Source of the DNA: Pleurotus ostreatus/Saccharomyces cerevisiae fusant | Lineage: Eukaryota > Opisthokonta | Reading direction: 5' to 3' | DNA: 19,944 nucleotides | Assembly (NCBI GenBank): GCA_024196135.1 | Contig: JAMQCK010000562.1 | Coordinates: 1-19,944, forward strand | Shown here: positions 8,491-18,803 of the stretch, one piece after another | Position numbering within the stretch: position 1 is the first letter of the stretch | How the letters are laid out: every line of letters begins with the position of its first letter | Position numbers and translations under genes: made by a program | Notes under the pieces: generated by a model | Seen by the model: only the letters and a program-made list of their open reading frames with translations | What the model was told of the DNA's origin: nothing | Databases searched by the model: none

Positions 8491-8699
8491 TGTAATGGGG
8501 CTGGTATTGACATGGACATGGACATATGTGGGTCCACATCACGTGGACCCGATCGTACTATATATGTGGACACGTGGACTTTTAGAGTAGTTCTTACCAT
8601 CCTGTTTCTTGTATTTCGAGTCAATCGCTAGCACGCGGTTCGGTTCATCTGCGAGAACTAAGGACACAAGGACTCAAGAGAGCACCGCTCTCTTACACA
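8491..8699 (+). repeat. 3' LTR of the gypsy element, 209 bp
   Basis: It begins TGTAATGGGG right after the polypurine tract and ends TTACACA; the Harbinger coding frame starts at 8700. Ends are TG...CA. Inside are repeats of ATGGAC, an inverted repeat GGGTCCAC/GTGGACCC (8530-8537 and 8543-8550) and a TATATAT box at 8559-8565. The 5' LTR needed to date the insertion is outside the window. At 209 bp it is short for the class, though chromovirus LTRs can be small. Confidence 0.85.
8559..8565 (+). promoter_or_regulatory. TATA box in the gypsy 3' LTR
   Basis: TATATAT is near the middle of the LTR, the expected position for a retrotransposon promoter. In this copy it would drive transcription into the Harbinger transposase remnant. 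Confidence 0.5.
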
Positions 8700-9239
8700 A
8701 CCTTTACTGTGGCCCCGTACAAGAAGCCCGTTAACGGTGACCTGACTCCTGACCAACGGACATTCAACTATTGGATCTCAAAGGTACACGCGCGCGCGCC
8801 TCGCAGTGCACTAGATCTTACAAGAACTCAACAGATCCGTATCCGCATTGAGCATACAATGGGGATGCTTAAAGGTCGTTGGCAGTCCCTTTGAGAACTC
8901 CGCATTCAGATGACAGACCAACGGCGCCATCTCTTCGCTATCCTGTGGATTCGTGTGTGCATCATCTTGCATAACCTTATCCTGCGCAAGGAAGGAGATA
9001 ACTTCGATGCACAATGGCGGGAGGAGCTTTACGATCTGGGGGCAGCAGAACGGCAAGCGTACGAAGAGGAGGATCCACTATATGCAGAGACAGAGTCCTC
9101 TGGTGAAGAGCAGAGCAACGCCGCTGAAGTCCGTAGGGCTCGTCGACAGGCTCGTACCAGAGGGGAGACATTTCGACGAAGGGTCATGGATGCTCTCTTC
9201 GATAGTCCTTACACCTCAGCCCGCCGACGTGGGTTATGA
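8700..9239 (+). pseudogene. Harbinger transposase, C-terminal half (DDE_Tnp_4 type)
   Basis: In frame from 8700: TFTVAPYKKP, then FNYWISK. A 51-nt GT-AG intron (8784-8834) separates these from IRIRIEHTMGMLKGRW, which holds the third catalytic acid (Glu) of the family. Next is the conserved helix WIRVCIILHNLIL. A Glu/Arg-rich tail ends at TGA 9237-9239. A TGA at 8892-8894 falls where the family has an Arg in the sequence QSLRELR, so it is probably a CGA-to-TGA change. The gene is therefore doubly dead, truncated by the gypsy element and carrying a nonsense codon. A bare cgcgcgcgcg run lies in the intron. The first two catalytic Asp residues are missing from this window. Confidence 0.88.
8892..8894 (+). 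other. nonsense TGA in the Harbinger transposase
   Basis: The frame is open before (from 8700) and after (to 9239). A single C-to-T change in CGA explains it. Confidence 0.8.
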
Positions 9240-9349
9240 TACCAAAAAGTAGTTGTAAAGGAGCATTACAAGAGGTAGTACTAGGTTAAGGAGATGAAGA
9301 ACATGGCGAAGGACGAAGGAAACAAAGGGGATTATATGCAGAAAACGAA
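9240..9349. other. convergent intergenic gap of the Harbinger element
   Basis: This 110-nt spacer separates the stop codons of the two convergent genes. It is A/G-rich on the plus strand. No terminator or ORF is recognised. Confidence 0.5.
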
Positions 9350-11207
9350 CTAGTTGTCCCCATGGTAGTCGAATGTGAAGTCCCCAGCATCACCAACAAA
9401 ACCATTGTCCATACCGAAGTTATCCCCCATGGGAACAGCCCCAGCATCTCCACCACCACCAAATTCCCAAGCCCCATCAGCACCACCATCATCACGCACA
9501 CCCCAGCCACCACCGACACCACCACCCATGCCCCCACCGACACCACCACCCATGCCCCCACCAAAACCGATACCACCTCCCATCATGCCTCCGCCCCCGA
9601 CGAAGCCACCACCCCCTATGCCAAACATCCCAGGCAGCCCCGGCATCCCAAAAGGCATCCCCTGATGACCAAGCAGCTGCGCCTGCGCCTGAACTTGGAG
9701 CTTGAGCATCTCGAGTTCATGCGCCCGCTGCTTGTCCTCTGCCTCAGCCTTCGCACGGATCTCCTTCAGCTTGAGCTCAGCCAGACGACGCTCGTGCTTC
9801 TGCGAGCCCAGCCGGTCCATGAGCTCGTTGTCACGACGGGACTCCTCCGCAAAGACATCGAGGAATGGACGTTTGGTCCCACGCTTGCCAGTCGATGTCG
9901 TCTGAGATGAAGAGGGTGCAGATACTGATGAGGAAGGCCCCAAGGTTGATGATGCAGGAGGTCGTGAGGCTGACGAATGAGATGTACGAGCCATCGCTGG
10001 TGATGGACGTGGAGCTGCTGTTGATGACGAACGAGTGGATGGCGCTGAAGGGGATGATGAAGTTGCCGGTGAGGGTGCCGCAGATGTTGTCGATGGGAGA
10101 CCCGAGCCTATGTGCGTTGTCGAGGGAGACCGACACAGGGCGGTGCTGCCAGATGTTCCGTCTGGTAGCGCCATCGAGCCCACATCCTCAAGACGGGCAG
10201 ATGGTGTAGTTGAAGGAGCAGGATGCTTGTCGAGCCCATCCTCACGGCCATCGCCAAGAGTAACACTCTATGGATAAGATTAGTACAGAAGTTTGGTACA
10301 AAAAGTATAGAACATACCTGCGAGTCGTCACGGACTTCGGTATAGTCGGGATCCAGTTCGCCTTCGGCATCGTCATCAGAGGTGGGGTCGTGCGACGGTG
10401 CATGCTCAGGCAGTGCTGCATTCGTTGCTTGAGATGCGAGCCGAGGTGCTCCGTAATAACCGGTGACCTGAGCAGCAGATGTCGTATGGTCTTGGCCTTG
10501 TTCGGAGTCGGTCGTGTATGGGTTGAAGTTGGGCAGTGTCCGCCACCAGCCATGGAGTTGACGCCAGAAGGGGAATTCGCGTTCAATGCCCTCTGGATGG
10601 CAGGTCAGTACTGCATGGGCGAGGACGGGGCAAGAGACGCACGGATGATATTGTCCAAGTCGGAGCCAGGGGTGATCTCCTCCCTCCGTTTGCCAGCCCC
10701 GGTCTGCCCGATCTTCAAGTTCGACTCTCGATACTTCTTCTTCAACCTAACGAAGGTAATGAGTAGGTAGCACACAGCTGAGATGTAGGTTACGCACCGA
10801 TTGTTGATGAGCTGCTGCACCGACGTGGCGAATTTGCGCGGGTGCAGCTGCACCGCGGCACGGTACTGGTCGTCGCTATCCGTACCCAGTACAGCCTTGG
10901 CAGCTGCCTCATAGTAGCTCGTCTTCGTGGTCTTGGCTGTGGACACGCGACTGCGCCCCTCCTTCTTCGCGTCGTCAATCGAGTCGGAGAAGAGCTGGTG
11001 TCGGATGGTGGGTCGTTCATCGAAGTAGTCCAAGACGGCCTGAATACGGGAGGCGGTCCAGTTGACCTGGATGCGGTTGGCATCGCACCACGGGCCAGCA
11101 CGCTGCACGAGGTCGGCAGCTGCACCTCCTTCAGGTGCGGACGACGCGTCTGCTGGCTGGTTCTTGCGCGGGCGGCCGCGGCCGCGGCCAGCTGTGGTCG
11201 GAGACAT
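9350..11207 (-). CDS. Harbinger companion DNA-binding protein (Myb/SANT-like), four exons
   Basis: Exons are 11207-10798, 10746-10643, 10592-10318 and 10267-9350. The three introns are 51, 50 and 50 nt, have GT-AG ends and fit in phase, giving 568 residues. Branch-like TACTGAC and TACTAAT are present in two of them. An AT-hook-like GRGRGRPRK is at residues 7-15, followed by a Myb/SANT-like helical domain (VNWTASRIQAVLDYF and on to LKKKYRE, about 45-150). After that come the family motif IGQTGAG and FPFWRQLHGWW (about 175-186). Next are a Ser/Thr/Pro-rich stretch, a charged coiled coil (KHERRLAELKLKEIRAKAEAE), and a tail of about 100 residues rich in Gly, Met and Phe. In this family the protein helps the transposase bind and enter the nucleus. 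The frame is intact, unlike its transposase partner. Confidence 0.88.
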
Positions 11208-11250
11208 GAGAAAACGAGAGAAATTAACTGAAGAAGCAGTGGGAGTAAGA

Positions 11251-11256
11251 TTTATA
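11251..11256 (-). promoter_or_regulatory. TATA box upstream of the companion gene
   Basis: TATAAA on the minus strand is about 45 nt upstream of the ATG at 11207. Confidence 0.5.
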
Positions 11257-11446
11257 AGAAAGACGGCCACGGACGTCGTATGGTAGAGCACGGTGAGGAA
11301 GCGAAGTGCGAGAGGCGCGCAGGCAAGCGGCTTGCACGCAGCGGTCGGTTCCGGACCGGCTTAGTCATCACGCGACATGGATTTATTCTGTTCACGCGCC
11401 CTCGAAAAGAAAAAAGCGCCACGGCGCACAGAGGTTTGAGCTACCC

Positions 11447-12296
11447 TAATGAGAGTTGTACAAAAACCGGCTAGGCGGGCTCGGGTTAGCTGACGGGGCG
11501 CAGATATCGCAGAACACGTACTTTGGGACCGCGCGCTCAACGAAGGGAGTACCGTCAGGGGTCAAGACGTCGGCATGTACCACTCTGTTTTTCTTGAGGG
11601 TCCCCGTCCTCTCTGCGCATCCCGCATCCCCTCCGGCCGAGTCAAGTGCGTTCGGTAAAGGAGGTTTCTCGCCGCCGCCGATCAAGCAATTCGCGCGATC
11701 CGACTACCGCGCCGTAGTCCATCGTCCGAGCCAGAGGTGGTCGTCGAGGTCTCGCGAGTCTAACAGAGTGCAGCCTTTCTCGGGCGGGGGAAGGGTGTAA
11801 AGCAGAGCGCGTCGACGTCGCTGGTGATGGTCGGAAACAAGACAGACTCGGAAGCAAAGCGGAATCTGATCGAGATCAAGGACGGAACCTGATCGAGCTG
11901 GCCGTCCTTGTCCTCCGCCACCGTCTTCGAAATTTACTCGACGCTCCCTAATTGCAACGTTCGAGAGAACTATGCATCTCCCCCTGAGCGTCGATCAAGT
12001 GTCGCTGCTTGGCTAGCAACCTCAAAGACACCGGACGCACGGATTTGCACCGCCAGCAGCCAGCACTAGTCGACGAGTTCTCTGCTCCTCCGACGGCTTC
12101 AGAGCTCGTAGTCAAGCTCGCTGATAGATCCGACGCAACCAATGGACGTGCCTACATTAGGTGACGCCCCTTTCAAATGAGCTAGCAGTGACTTGACGAT
12201 TTAATGCCGGTGCGTCCTCCTTGCTAATCTATTCGCGCCCTAGCTGATATCAGACAGACCTCGCGCTACCATGCTCAAGCTCCCCGTTCAGTCTAG
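11447..12296. other. intergenic sequence, no gene seen
   Basis: Beyond the possible Harbinger end, only short ORFs in all frames are present, none with a recognisable domain or paired splice sites that I trust. The stretch is GC-rich and without repeats I can identify. Bases near 12005-12150 read as about 45 open codons without family resemblance. Confidence 0.5.
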
Positions 12297-12700
12297 AAGC
12301 CCTGGTACGAAGCCCTACATGCGCGGTCTATTGAGGAGGCCCGCGCTATTATCAGCGCGGTTGCTGTACTCTTGGTCGTGCTCATTCCACTTGGTAACTC
12401 AATCTCCTTCCTTAGGCCGGGCGAGTCTCAACTCAGTATTTCACAGGCACCTTCGTCCATACCTTGGGATTTCTGCGCGCGTCAATCAGAACCTCTCGCG
12501 TAACTCGCGAACCGTCGAGCGCTAGTACTACTTGCGCTTCCTTCCAGGTGTGCTCGTTCGAGTTGTGCCGACTTCCTTTCATCACGAACTCTGTTGACTG
12601 TAGTTTTTTCATCGCGCCGGCGCGGGCTGGCTGTGCTCGAGGAATATCGTCCGGCGGCGCGCTGAAGATGGTACGCGATCATCGCACCAGTTATTGTCGT
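12297..12700 (+). CDS. weak candidate exon chain with one membrane segment
   Basis: Candidate exons are 12297-12393 and 12447-12547, with a further one from 12604. They are separated by GT-AG gaps of 53 and 56 nt that keep phase; the first gap has a CTCAAC branch-like site. The first exon is preceded by a TCTAG acceptor and encodes WYEALHARSIEEARA and then a hydrophobic stretch of about 20 residues (AIISAVAVLLVVLIPLG), a likely membrane helix. The reading frame from 12464 stays open to 13063. No family is recognised, and neither a start nor an end can be fixed. It may be a gene remnant or chance. Confidence 0.28.
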
Positions 12701-13515
12701 CCAAGATGCAGCACGAGTTGTGGGCGCCTTCTGCACCTCGTATCCCTCTCACTGGCAAGTCAGATAGTACTTTCAGACTCGTCGGCGCTGAACGCGGTGC
12801 TTCAGGTGGTTGTTACGCTTCATACGCGCATAGAGTACTCTTCGTTCGCGACCGGCCAGCGACTCGTGCGAGAGCGTTGCAGCCACTCGCTGCCCTATCG
12901 ACGAGCTCACTGGTGCGTCGGCGAGGCCAGGGCTGGTCATGCATGCGAACACGGGTTATATAACGACATATGCGCTGAGGAAATTGGGCAAGGCCGTACA
13001 GTAGAAATCAGACCAGTCCTGTCCGTAGTCCGATGCGCTCAACCGCCCGAGTCCCGTATGTAGCGGAACTGTTATATGGTACAAGCTGAGCCAAATCCCT
13101 TGGAGTCGCAGGAAAGTGGTTGTCGTGTATACGAGCGAAGCCGAGAACTAGGTACCAGAAGGTATATACGAAGAGTCCAAGCGAGCCTGAAGAAACAATC
13201 CGAGTCACGTCAGAGCGTGGATATATGCAGTAGAATAGGGATTTTGCGGTCGTATGTAACAGGTAAGAGAAGGATAAGATCAATAGTGAATTCAGACGAA
13301 GACGAAAATCCGAATGCCAAAAGAGAGCACCACCAAGTCAGGGAATTTGGTAAGTAAAGTCGGATGAACGGTAAGGAGATCGAGCTACTTCAAGCTCGAC
13401 CGCGTGTAGCTGTCTGTATCGCAGCGGCTAGAAGGTAATCTCAGCATGCGAAATGGCGTACAAGAGCGTCCTTGCTTACCAGATGACTCTTCCGGCGTCG
13501 AGCGGCGCTCCCAAC
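12701..13515. other. intergenic sequence downstream of the NACHT-WD40 gene
   Basis: I see no domain, no clear repeat and no RNA gene here. It is AT-richer from about 13130 to 13370. The stop of the NLR-like gene is at 13516-13518 on the opposite strand, so its 3' untranslated region and poly(A) site should lie at the right end of this stretch. No canonical AATAAA is evident. Confidence 0.45.
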
Positions 13516-16500
13516 CTACCCTACCTGTCCCAGCGCCTCCAACGACTCTTCAGCGGCCGGTGCAGGCGTGTAAGTCGGCCACTTGTCGAGATGGAACGAT
13601 TCGTTGAGCCTGATGTGCATTTGTGGGGTGGTGGGAGGTACAAATCGAACGTGAAGGGGGGAATAGACACGGTGAATGTGTCGTAGATGGTGAGGAATCC
13701 AGAGTATGGGTCGCTCCGTGCCGTTGTCGTCGTAGACAAGCCAACTGCCCTCATTCTCCCTGAGAGATGCCTGCACATGGGCTCTTATCGGGGATGCAAT
13801 CGCGTCGTCGACCGAGTTCTCCGAGCTCAGCAAGTTTGCAAAGTTCCAGATCCGGATTGTACCGTCACGAGAGCCAGAAACAATACGGGTGCCATCATGA
13901 GAGCAGGTCACCGACATCACCGCGCCCTCGTGCCCTCGCGAGGCGACACCGACTTGTTGTCTGGTTTGCACATTCCAGACTCGCACCGTCCGATCGTCAG
14001 ATCCGGACACGATGTACTTCCCGTCGAGCGAGAAGGAGACGCATAGTACCCAGTCAGTATGACCGGTGAGTGGCTCGCCCATCTGCTCGCCCGTATGTGT
14101 ATCCCATAAGCGGATTGTTCTATCATCCGAGCCAGACAAGAGGAATGCGTCATCAGGAGAGAACGCGAGGGACCAAACCCAGTCTTCATGACCTTTTAGC
14201 ACCTTCCCTGTCTGCAGCTGCAATTGTGCATCCCATAACCGAATGGAGCCGTCGACAGAGCCAGAAGCGACACACAGGCCGTCACTTGAGAAGGACACAG
14301 ATCGAACCCAGTCTTCGTGGCCACAGAGCGGCTCGCCGATCTGCTGCCCTGTCGCCAGATCCCAGAGACTCAGAGTCTTCTCGGTTGATACTGACACTAG
14401 CCGAGTGCCATCAGGCGAGAATGCGACACAGAGAGCTCCGCTCTCGTGCCCTTCGAGCGCTTCGCCCATCAGCAGTCGCGTCGTCACATCCCACACTCGC
14501 ACCGTTCTGTCATCCGAGGCGGAGGCAATTCGCGTACTGTCCGGCGAGAACATGACGCAGTTGACGTCGTCGTCGTGTCCCGTCATTGGGTCCCCTACTG
14601 GCTGCCCCGTCTGCGCATCCCACAGTCGCACCGTCTTGTCGCGCGAGCCAGAGACGATGTACTTGCCATCCGACGAGCAAGCGATCGAAAAGACAGCGCC
14701 GGTGTGTCCGACCGGTCTGCCACCTTCCTTCTTCACCTGCCGCACGTCCCAGACCCGGATCGTGTTGTCGGAGGAGCTGGACGCGACATGCTTCCCGTCC
14801 GGAGAGAAGGCGACGGAGTTGACGTCACCTGCGTGACCGCGCAAGTCATCGGCGACCTGCGTCCCCGAGGCCACTTCCCAGATGCGGACGGTGTTATTGC
14901 CCCCGCATGAGATGACGCGCATACTATCAGGCGAGAAGGCTACCGCGTATACCCAGCCTTCATGCCCCCGCAATGCCCAAACTTGCTGCCTCCCTTCTAT
15001 ATCCCAGACACGGATGGTGCCGTCCTTAGAGCCACAGGCGATGTAAGTATCGTCGCGTGAGATTGCGACGGACATGACCCTGCCTTCGTGTCGGATAGGA
15101 TTGCCTAGCTGCTGGTGGGTTGCTACTTCCCAGATGCGGACCGTAGTGTCCTCAGCGCCAGAGATAATGCGAGTACCATCATGGGAGAAGACAACCGAGC
15201 ATACCCAATCGGTATGGCCTTCCAGTACATCCCCCATCTTCTTCCCTGTCTGCGCATCCCACAAACGCAATGCACGATCGTCTGAGCCGCTGACGACGGT
15301 GGCGCCGTCCGGAGAGAATGCGACTGACCGAACACTATCAGTGTGTCCGCACAATGCCTCGCCCTGCTGCTGCCCGGTCTTGGCGTCCCAAAGTCGAACA
15401 GTGTTATCCCATGAGCCTGAAGCGATCCTCGAGCCGTCGGGCGAGAATGCGACAGACACGACCGGGCTCTCGTGTCCTCGCATGGCACCGCCGACCAGTC
15501 GCCCCGTCCTAGCATCCCACATTCGAAGTGTACTATCCCAGAGGCCGACTACGATCTTCGTACCGTCCGGCGAGTAAACAACGGAGCTTACGAGGTTTCC
15601 GGCTTGAATCACGAGAGTTTCGCCTGGTTGCCACTCTTTCTCCTGCTCGTACCCCGAGATCTCAATTGGGCCGGCAATGCAACGTCGGTACAGTCGCGAG
15701 ACAAGCGAATCGATTGGCGCGAAGAGCAGGCCGGCGATGTAGACCTGCGTTGGGGACCTAGAGATGGCCTCGCGGTATCGCCTTACGAACGAGATGAAGT
15801 CCGATACAAGGGGTGCGGAGCCATCACTGTCGTGCTTCTGGCGAGAGCACATCAGTTATCTGGCTCAGAAGATCGCGTAGGAGTTAAATACCTTCGCCCA
15901 TTCGACCATATCTTGGAGAACATCGCACGGTTCGTACCCCAGCCAGCCGCACGCTTCGACCCAAAAAAGAAAGCTGATGTGTAAAAACCCCTTCAATGCG
16001 GACACGAGGTCTGGCGTTGTCAGTGATGGGTGCGAGAGGACTGGTGAGTACATTACCATCCGTATCGCTGGACCGACTGCGCGATAGGTGCGCCGAGACT
16101 TCTCGACAGGCATACCGAAGTGCGGGTGAGACATGCTCGGTAAGACGACCATCCAAGTTCTCGACGTCCTCCTTGTATACGAAAGGGGATGGTAAGCTGC
16201 ATGTGTTATATCTCAAACCGTTTATCGGTTGATTCATGATGCCGAAGCACGCGAGAGCGAGTTGCGAGTTGGCAGCGTCAAACTCGGATGTGATGGCGAA
16301 GACCCCGCTGGCCTCGGCGTCGAGGACGTAGTCGCGAAAAGATGTATGGAGCGGGCGAATGGGTTCTGTGTCGCTTGGAGATGTACCAGACAGGAGCGAA
16401 CCTAGACCCTCCAGGACCAGAAAGATGTCTTTTTGCGACGGCAGCGTGTCCGCAATTTCTTTAAAGACGGACCTTGGCTGAGGCTCGCGCACGGCGAACA

Positions 16501-18803
16501 CCCATCCCACAATTTGGCGATACAAGGCCATCAAGTCATGATCATCCGTGTCAAGATGCTCCTCTAGGATAGTTCTGTAAGAAGCGTATAGTGGCAGTCC
16601 GGGCTGTGTATGGACGCGCCGGATGAGCACCGCGCGCTTTGCCTCAGTCTTTGGTCGTTGCGGCCCAGTGAGCTCTCTGCAAAGCACCGCAGCGCATTCG
16701 AAGGAGTCTTGGGCAGCACTCGCAATGATGTCCACAATACTTGTCAGGTCGCCAACGATTTTCCGCACGATCGGTGACATGAGCTCGGACTCGACAAACT
16801 TCAGAATATCCTTCGCAGTGTCGGTAGCGCCGTCGATGGACTTCCACATGAAGGACACGGAGTCTTCGAGGAGCGGATAATAGGTTTCGGGCTCGGGACG
16901 GGTCGTAATAAGAATGCGAATGTTATAATGGAGTTGGGCATTCGACATACACGTTCGCAGGCTGTTAAGCAGTGCCTTGCGGTCTTCTATCTCGTTCACA
17001 TCGATGTTGGGACACTCGTCGAGGGCGTCAATCACAAAGACGATCGGAAGGAGGGGCGCATAGTTGCAGAATGATGAGAGGATTAGGTGCTCGAGTTGGT
17101 AGTGAATGTTGGTGGTCTCCAACTGAGCGGGCAGCAAAGAGCGGAGTTGCCGGTAATACTGCGGGTCAAGGTACGCAAGTTGCCTCGCAAGGGTAGGAAG
17201 CAGCTGATTGGCGCGACGAGCGCGATTCGTTCGCTCGAAGGCAAAAAACGATGCGGCTACTCCCATGTCCGTCAGCCACCTGGCCACAGTATGCGCCACC
17301 GCAGACTTTCCCTTCCCCGCCGTCCCGTGCAAGATGAAACCACGCGGGCCTGTGGGATCAAAAACCCAGTCCGCAATCAGGCCCAGGATTTCTACGCGCG
17401 TGCCGGGAAGACAGGCTTTAGTAGAGCCAACCTGAACTGTTGCGGACGGAAGATGGCGTAGTGCATTGTCGATATCTACTGGTCTGTCAGCCACGCGTTG
17501 AAGCGAGCATTTAAAGAGCCTACCAAGCTTCTCCACCATATCCTCAACTCTGAAGAGCGCTTGCTGCATATCTATCTCTTGTCCCGCTTTAACGTCTGTG
17601 ACGAGCTTGCGAAGAGCGCGCTGAAGCTTGCTGACTTGGTCTTCTGTCTCAGTCCGTACATGATCGGCTGGATGATTGTGAGTTGAGCGTCGGTATCAGC
17701 TACGAGATCAGGCCGAACTCGCACCTCGCTTCAGAGACTGAATGTAAGACAAAGCACGAAAGATCATCGGAACGAGCGCGTCGCGCGCCCTGATCTGTCT
17801 GGCTCGTTTTCCCTCAAAGTCTTGCGAATCAACTGCAATAACGACGGAACTTGCTTCGCCCAACTCTTGCACAAGCGATGCGATGGCGTCGATGTTGTCC
17901 TTTCTCCTCTCGAGCTCCTGTTATCACGTCAGCGCAAATTGAACGAGGAAGTAGCGGCGCACCTCGACCCCCATCTCCAACAACGTGAATACAGCCTTCG
18001 CTATAGGATTGATCTTCACACCCGTGTCAGAAAACGGCATGCGACGCGCCAGAGGCTAAAGACACTCACCTCCGCGATGGCGCCGCCTATCTGAACCACG
18101 CCTTTCACATAACGTGCCATGGCATCCCATTTGGCAGGAAGGGTCAAGGCTCTCTCGAGCGCATCAACAACCTCAAGCGTCGCTCTTTCCAACGGCTGCA
18201 CGGCCACGGTGACCTTCACAATGGGCCCCTCAGTAAGCCGGGCGTCGCATATATCAAGTCGAACTACGGTTGTCATATCAGCACGCCACGAGGGGCATAG
18301 ATCGGCGGGGGGACGGGGGGGGCGTACTGGAGGTAGTCATCTGCGGCAGCACCAAAGACGCCAGCACGCATTCCTTTGATGCGAGGCGTAGGTCCTCTTT
18401 CTCGTTCTTGGCACATAGACTGATCTTCAGCGCGACGTGAGGCGCGACTTTGGACGGTACTTCGCTGTTGTACACGTTAGATGGATCGACTTCGAGAGCC
18501 GGAGACGCACAAGGATAGGTGGCACTCGTGGTTCCACCTGTACTCTTGGGAAGCACTACCGACTTCGAACTGGACGTATAAAAGTAGCCGCCGTCGATGC
18601 TTTTTGATTGGGAGCTCGATATTCGTGCAAGGTAAGCGCCGACGCTTCCCGCGGATTTCAGGATGATCGGTACTCGAGGGATGATCTAGGAAGGGATGCA
18701 AGATCAGCCGGGCGCAACCTTGGCCGCGCAAGAGCTCACAGTGGATGTTGTACACAACTTTTCGCCCCGCCGTCGGCTCTGTCCTGTTCGCGTCGCTCGA
18801 CAT
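13516..18803 (-). CDS. C2 / helical / NACHT / WD40 protein (fungal NOD-like-receptor class)
   Basis: My exon model is 18803-18511, 18464-18328, 18263-18070, 18013-17963, 17917-17725, 17667-15892 and 15837-13516, about 1650 residues. The introns are 46, 64, 56, 45, 57 and 54 nt, GT-AG, all in phase. The start ATG at 18803 has a strong context (GCCACCATG). Exons 1-2 form a C2-like domain (YVQFEVG, then RWNHECHLS continuing into FEVPS). A helical region follows. The NACHT has its P-loop GTAGKGKS at 17326-17303 (about residue 404), Walker B IVFVIDALDE and ITTRPE. The last exon holds fourteen WD repeats of about 43 residues, enough for two propellers. Fungal NLRs of this build act in non-self recognition and programmed cell death. 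The NACHT exon is one base out of frame near 16035-16090. Exon 1 may hide another intron (for example 54 nt). Confidence 0.85.
13843..15597 (-). repeat. fourteen WD40 repeats, 129-bp period
   Basis: Each repeat carries the pattern SVAFSPDG...SGS.D.T.R.WD, and the period is about 43 residues. The repeats differ at many positions, so they are not the near-identical, recently shuffled type known from het-e/het-d genes. Long antisense ORFs on the plus strand across this block are by-products of the repeat codon use. Confidence 0.93.
16035..16090 (-). other. one-base frame discontinuity in the NACHT-WD40 gene
   Basis: Upstream, the frame reads into LRYACREVSAHL, a conserved pattern near the end of this class's NACHT region. 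Downstream, the conserved DLVSALKGFLHISFLFW is in the frame one base later. The whole exon (17667-15892) is also exactly one base too long for the flanking intron phases. No GT-AG pair of normal size fixes it. It is either a real indel, a sequencing error or an unusual intron. Confidence 0.75.

Larger units (their letters stand above)
1..8699 (+). mobile_element. Ty3/gypsy chromovirus-like LTR retrotransposon, 5' end outside window
   Basis: The element enters at base 1 in the middle of the protease and ends at the 3' LTR (8491-8699). Domain order is protease, reverse transcriptase, RNase H, integrase, chromodomain-like tail, which is the Ty3/gypsy order. It is followed by an extra large ORF, a polypurine tract and the LTR. 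Gag and the 5' LTR are not in the window. The copy is dead: there is one in-frame TGA at 259-261, a 737-bp insertion in RNase H and a 617-bp solo LTR in the extra ORF. Base 8700 onward continues in frame as a Harbinger transposase, so this element inserted into that gene. The 5-bp target duplication on this side would be ACCTT (8700-8704), but its partner lies outside the window. Confidence 0.93.
8700..11446. mobile_element. PIF/Harbinger DNA transposon, left part lost to the gypsy insertion
   Basis: It holds a DDE_Tnp_4-type transposase gene (+) and a Myb/SANT-like companion gene (-) pointing at each other, the two-gene content typical of Harbinger elements. The transposase 5' half lies left of the gypsy element, outside this window. 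The right terminus is not certain. A possible end is CCC at 11444-11446 followed by TAA (11447-11449), which would be a TTA/TAA 3-bp target site as Harbinger uses. The matching left terminus is needed to confirm it. Confidence 0.75.

Noticed and set aside
9362..9910. Plus-strand Pro/Thr-rich frames
   Set aside because: They are the complement of the Gly-rich tail of the companion gene, which has supported introns and domains.
11446..11685. 79-codon minus-strand frame near the possible Harbinger end
   Set aside because: No family resemblance and no start context or splice support.
13008..13283. 91-codon minus-strand frame after the WD40 gene
   Set aside because: No domain, no splice signals, AT-richer background; chance ORF.
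13687..15577. Several plus-strand frames across the WD40 exon
   Set aside because: They are antisense shadows with the 129-bp period of the WD repeats.
18016..18276. ATG at 18276 as the start of the NACHT-WD40 protein
   Set aside because: It falls inside a predicted 64-nt intron (18264-18327). Upstream exons with C2 features and a strong ATG context at 18803 join in phase.
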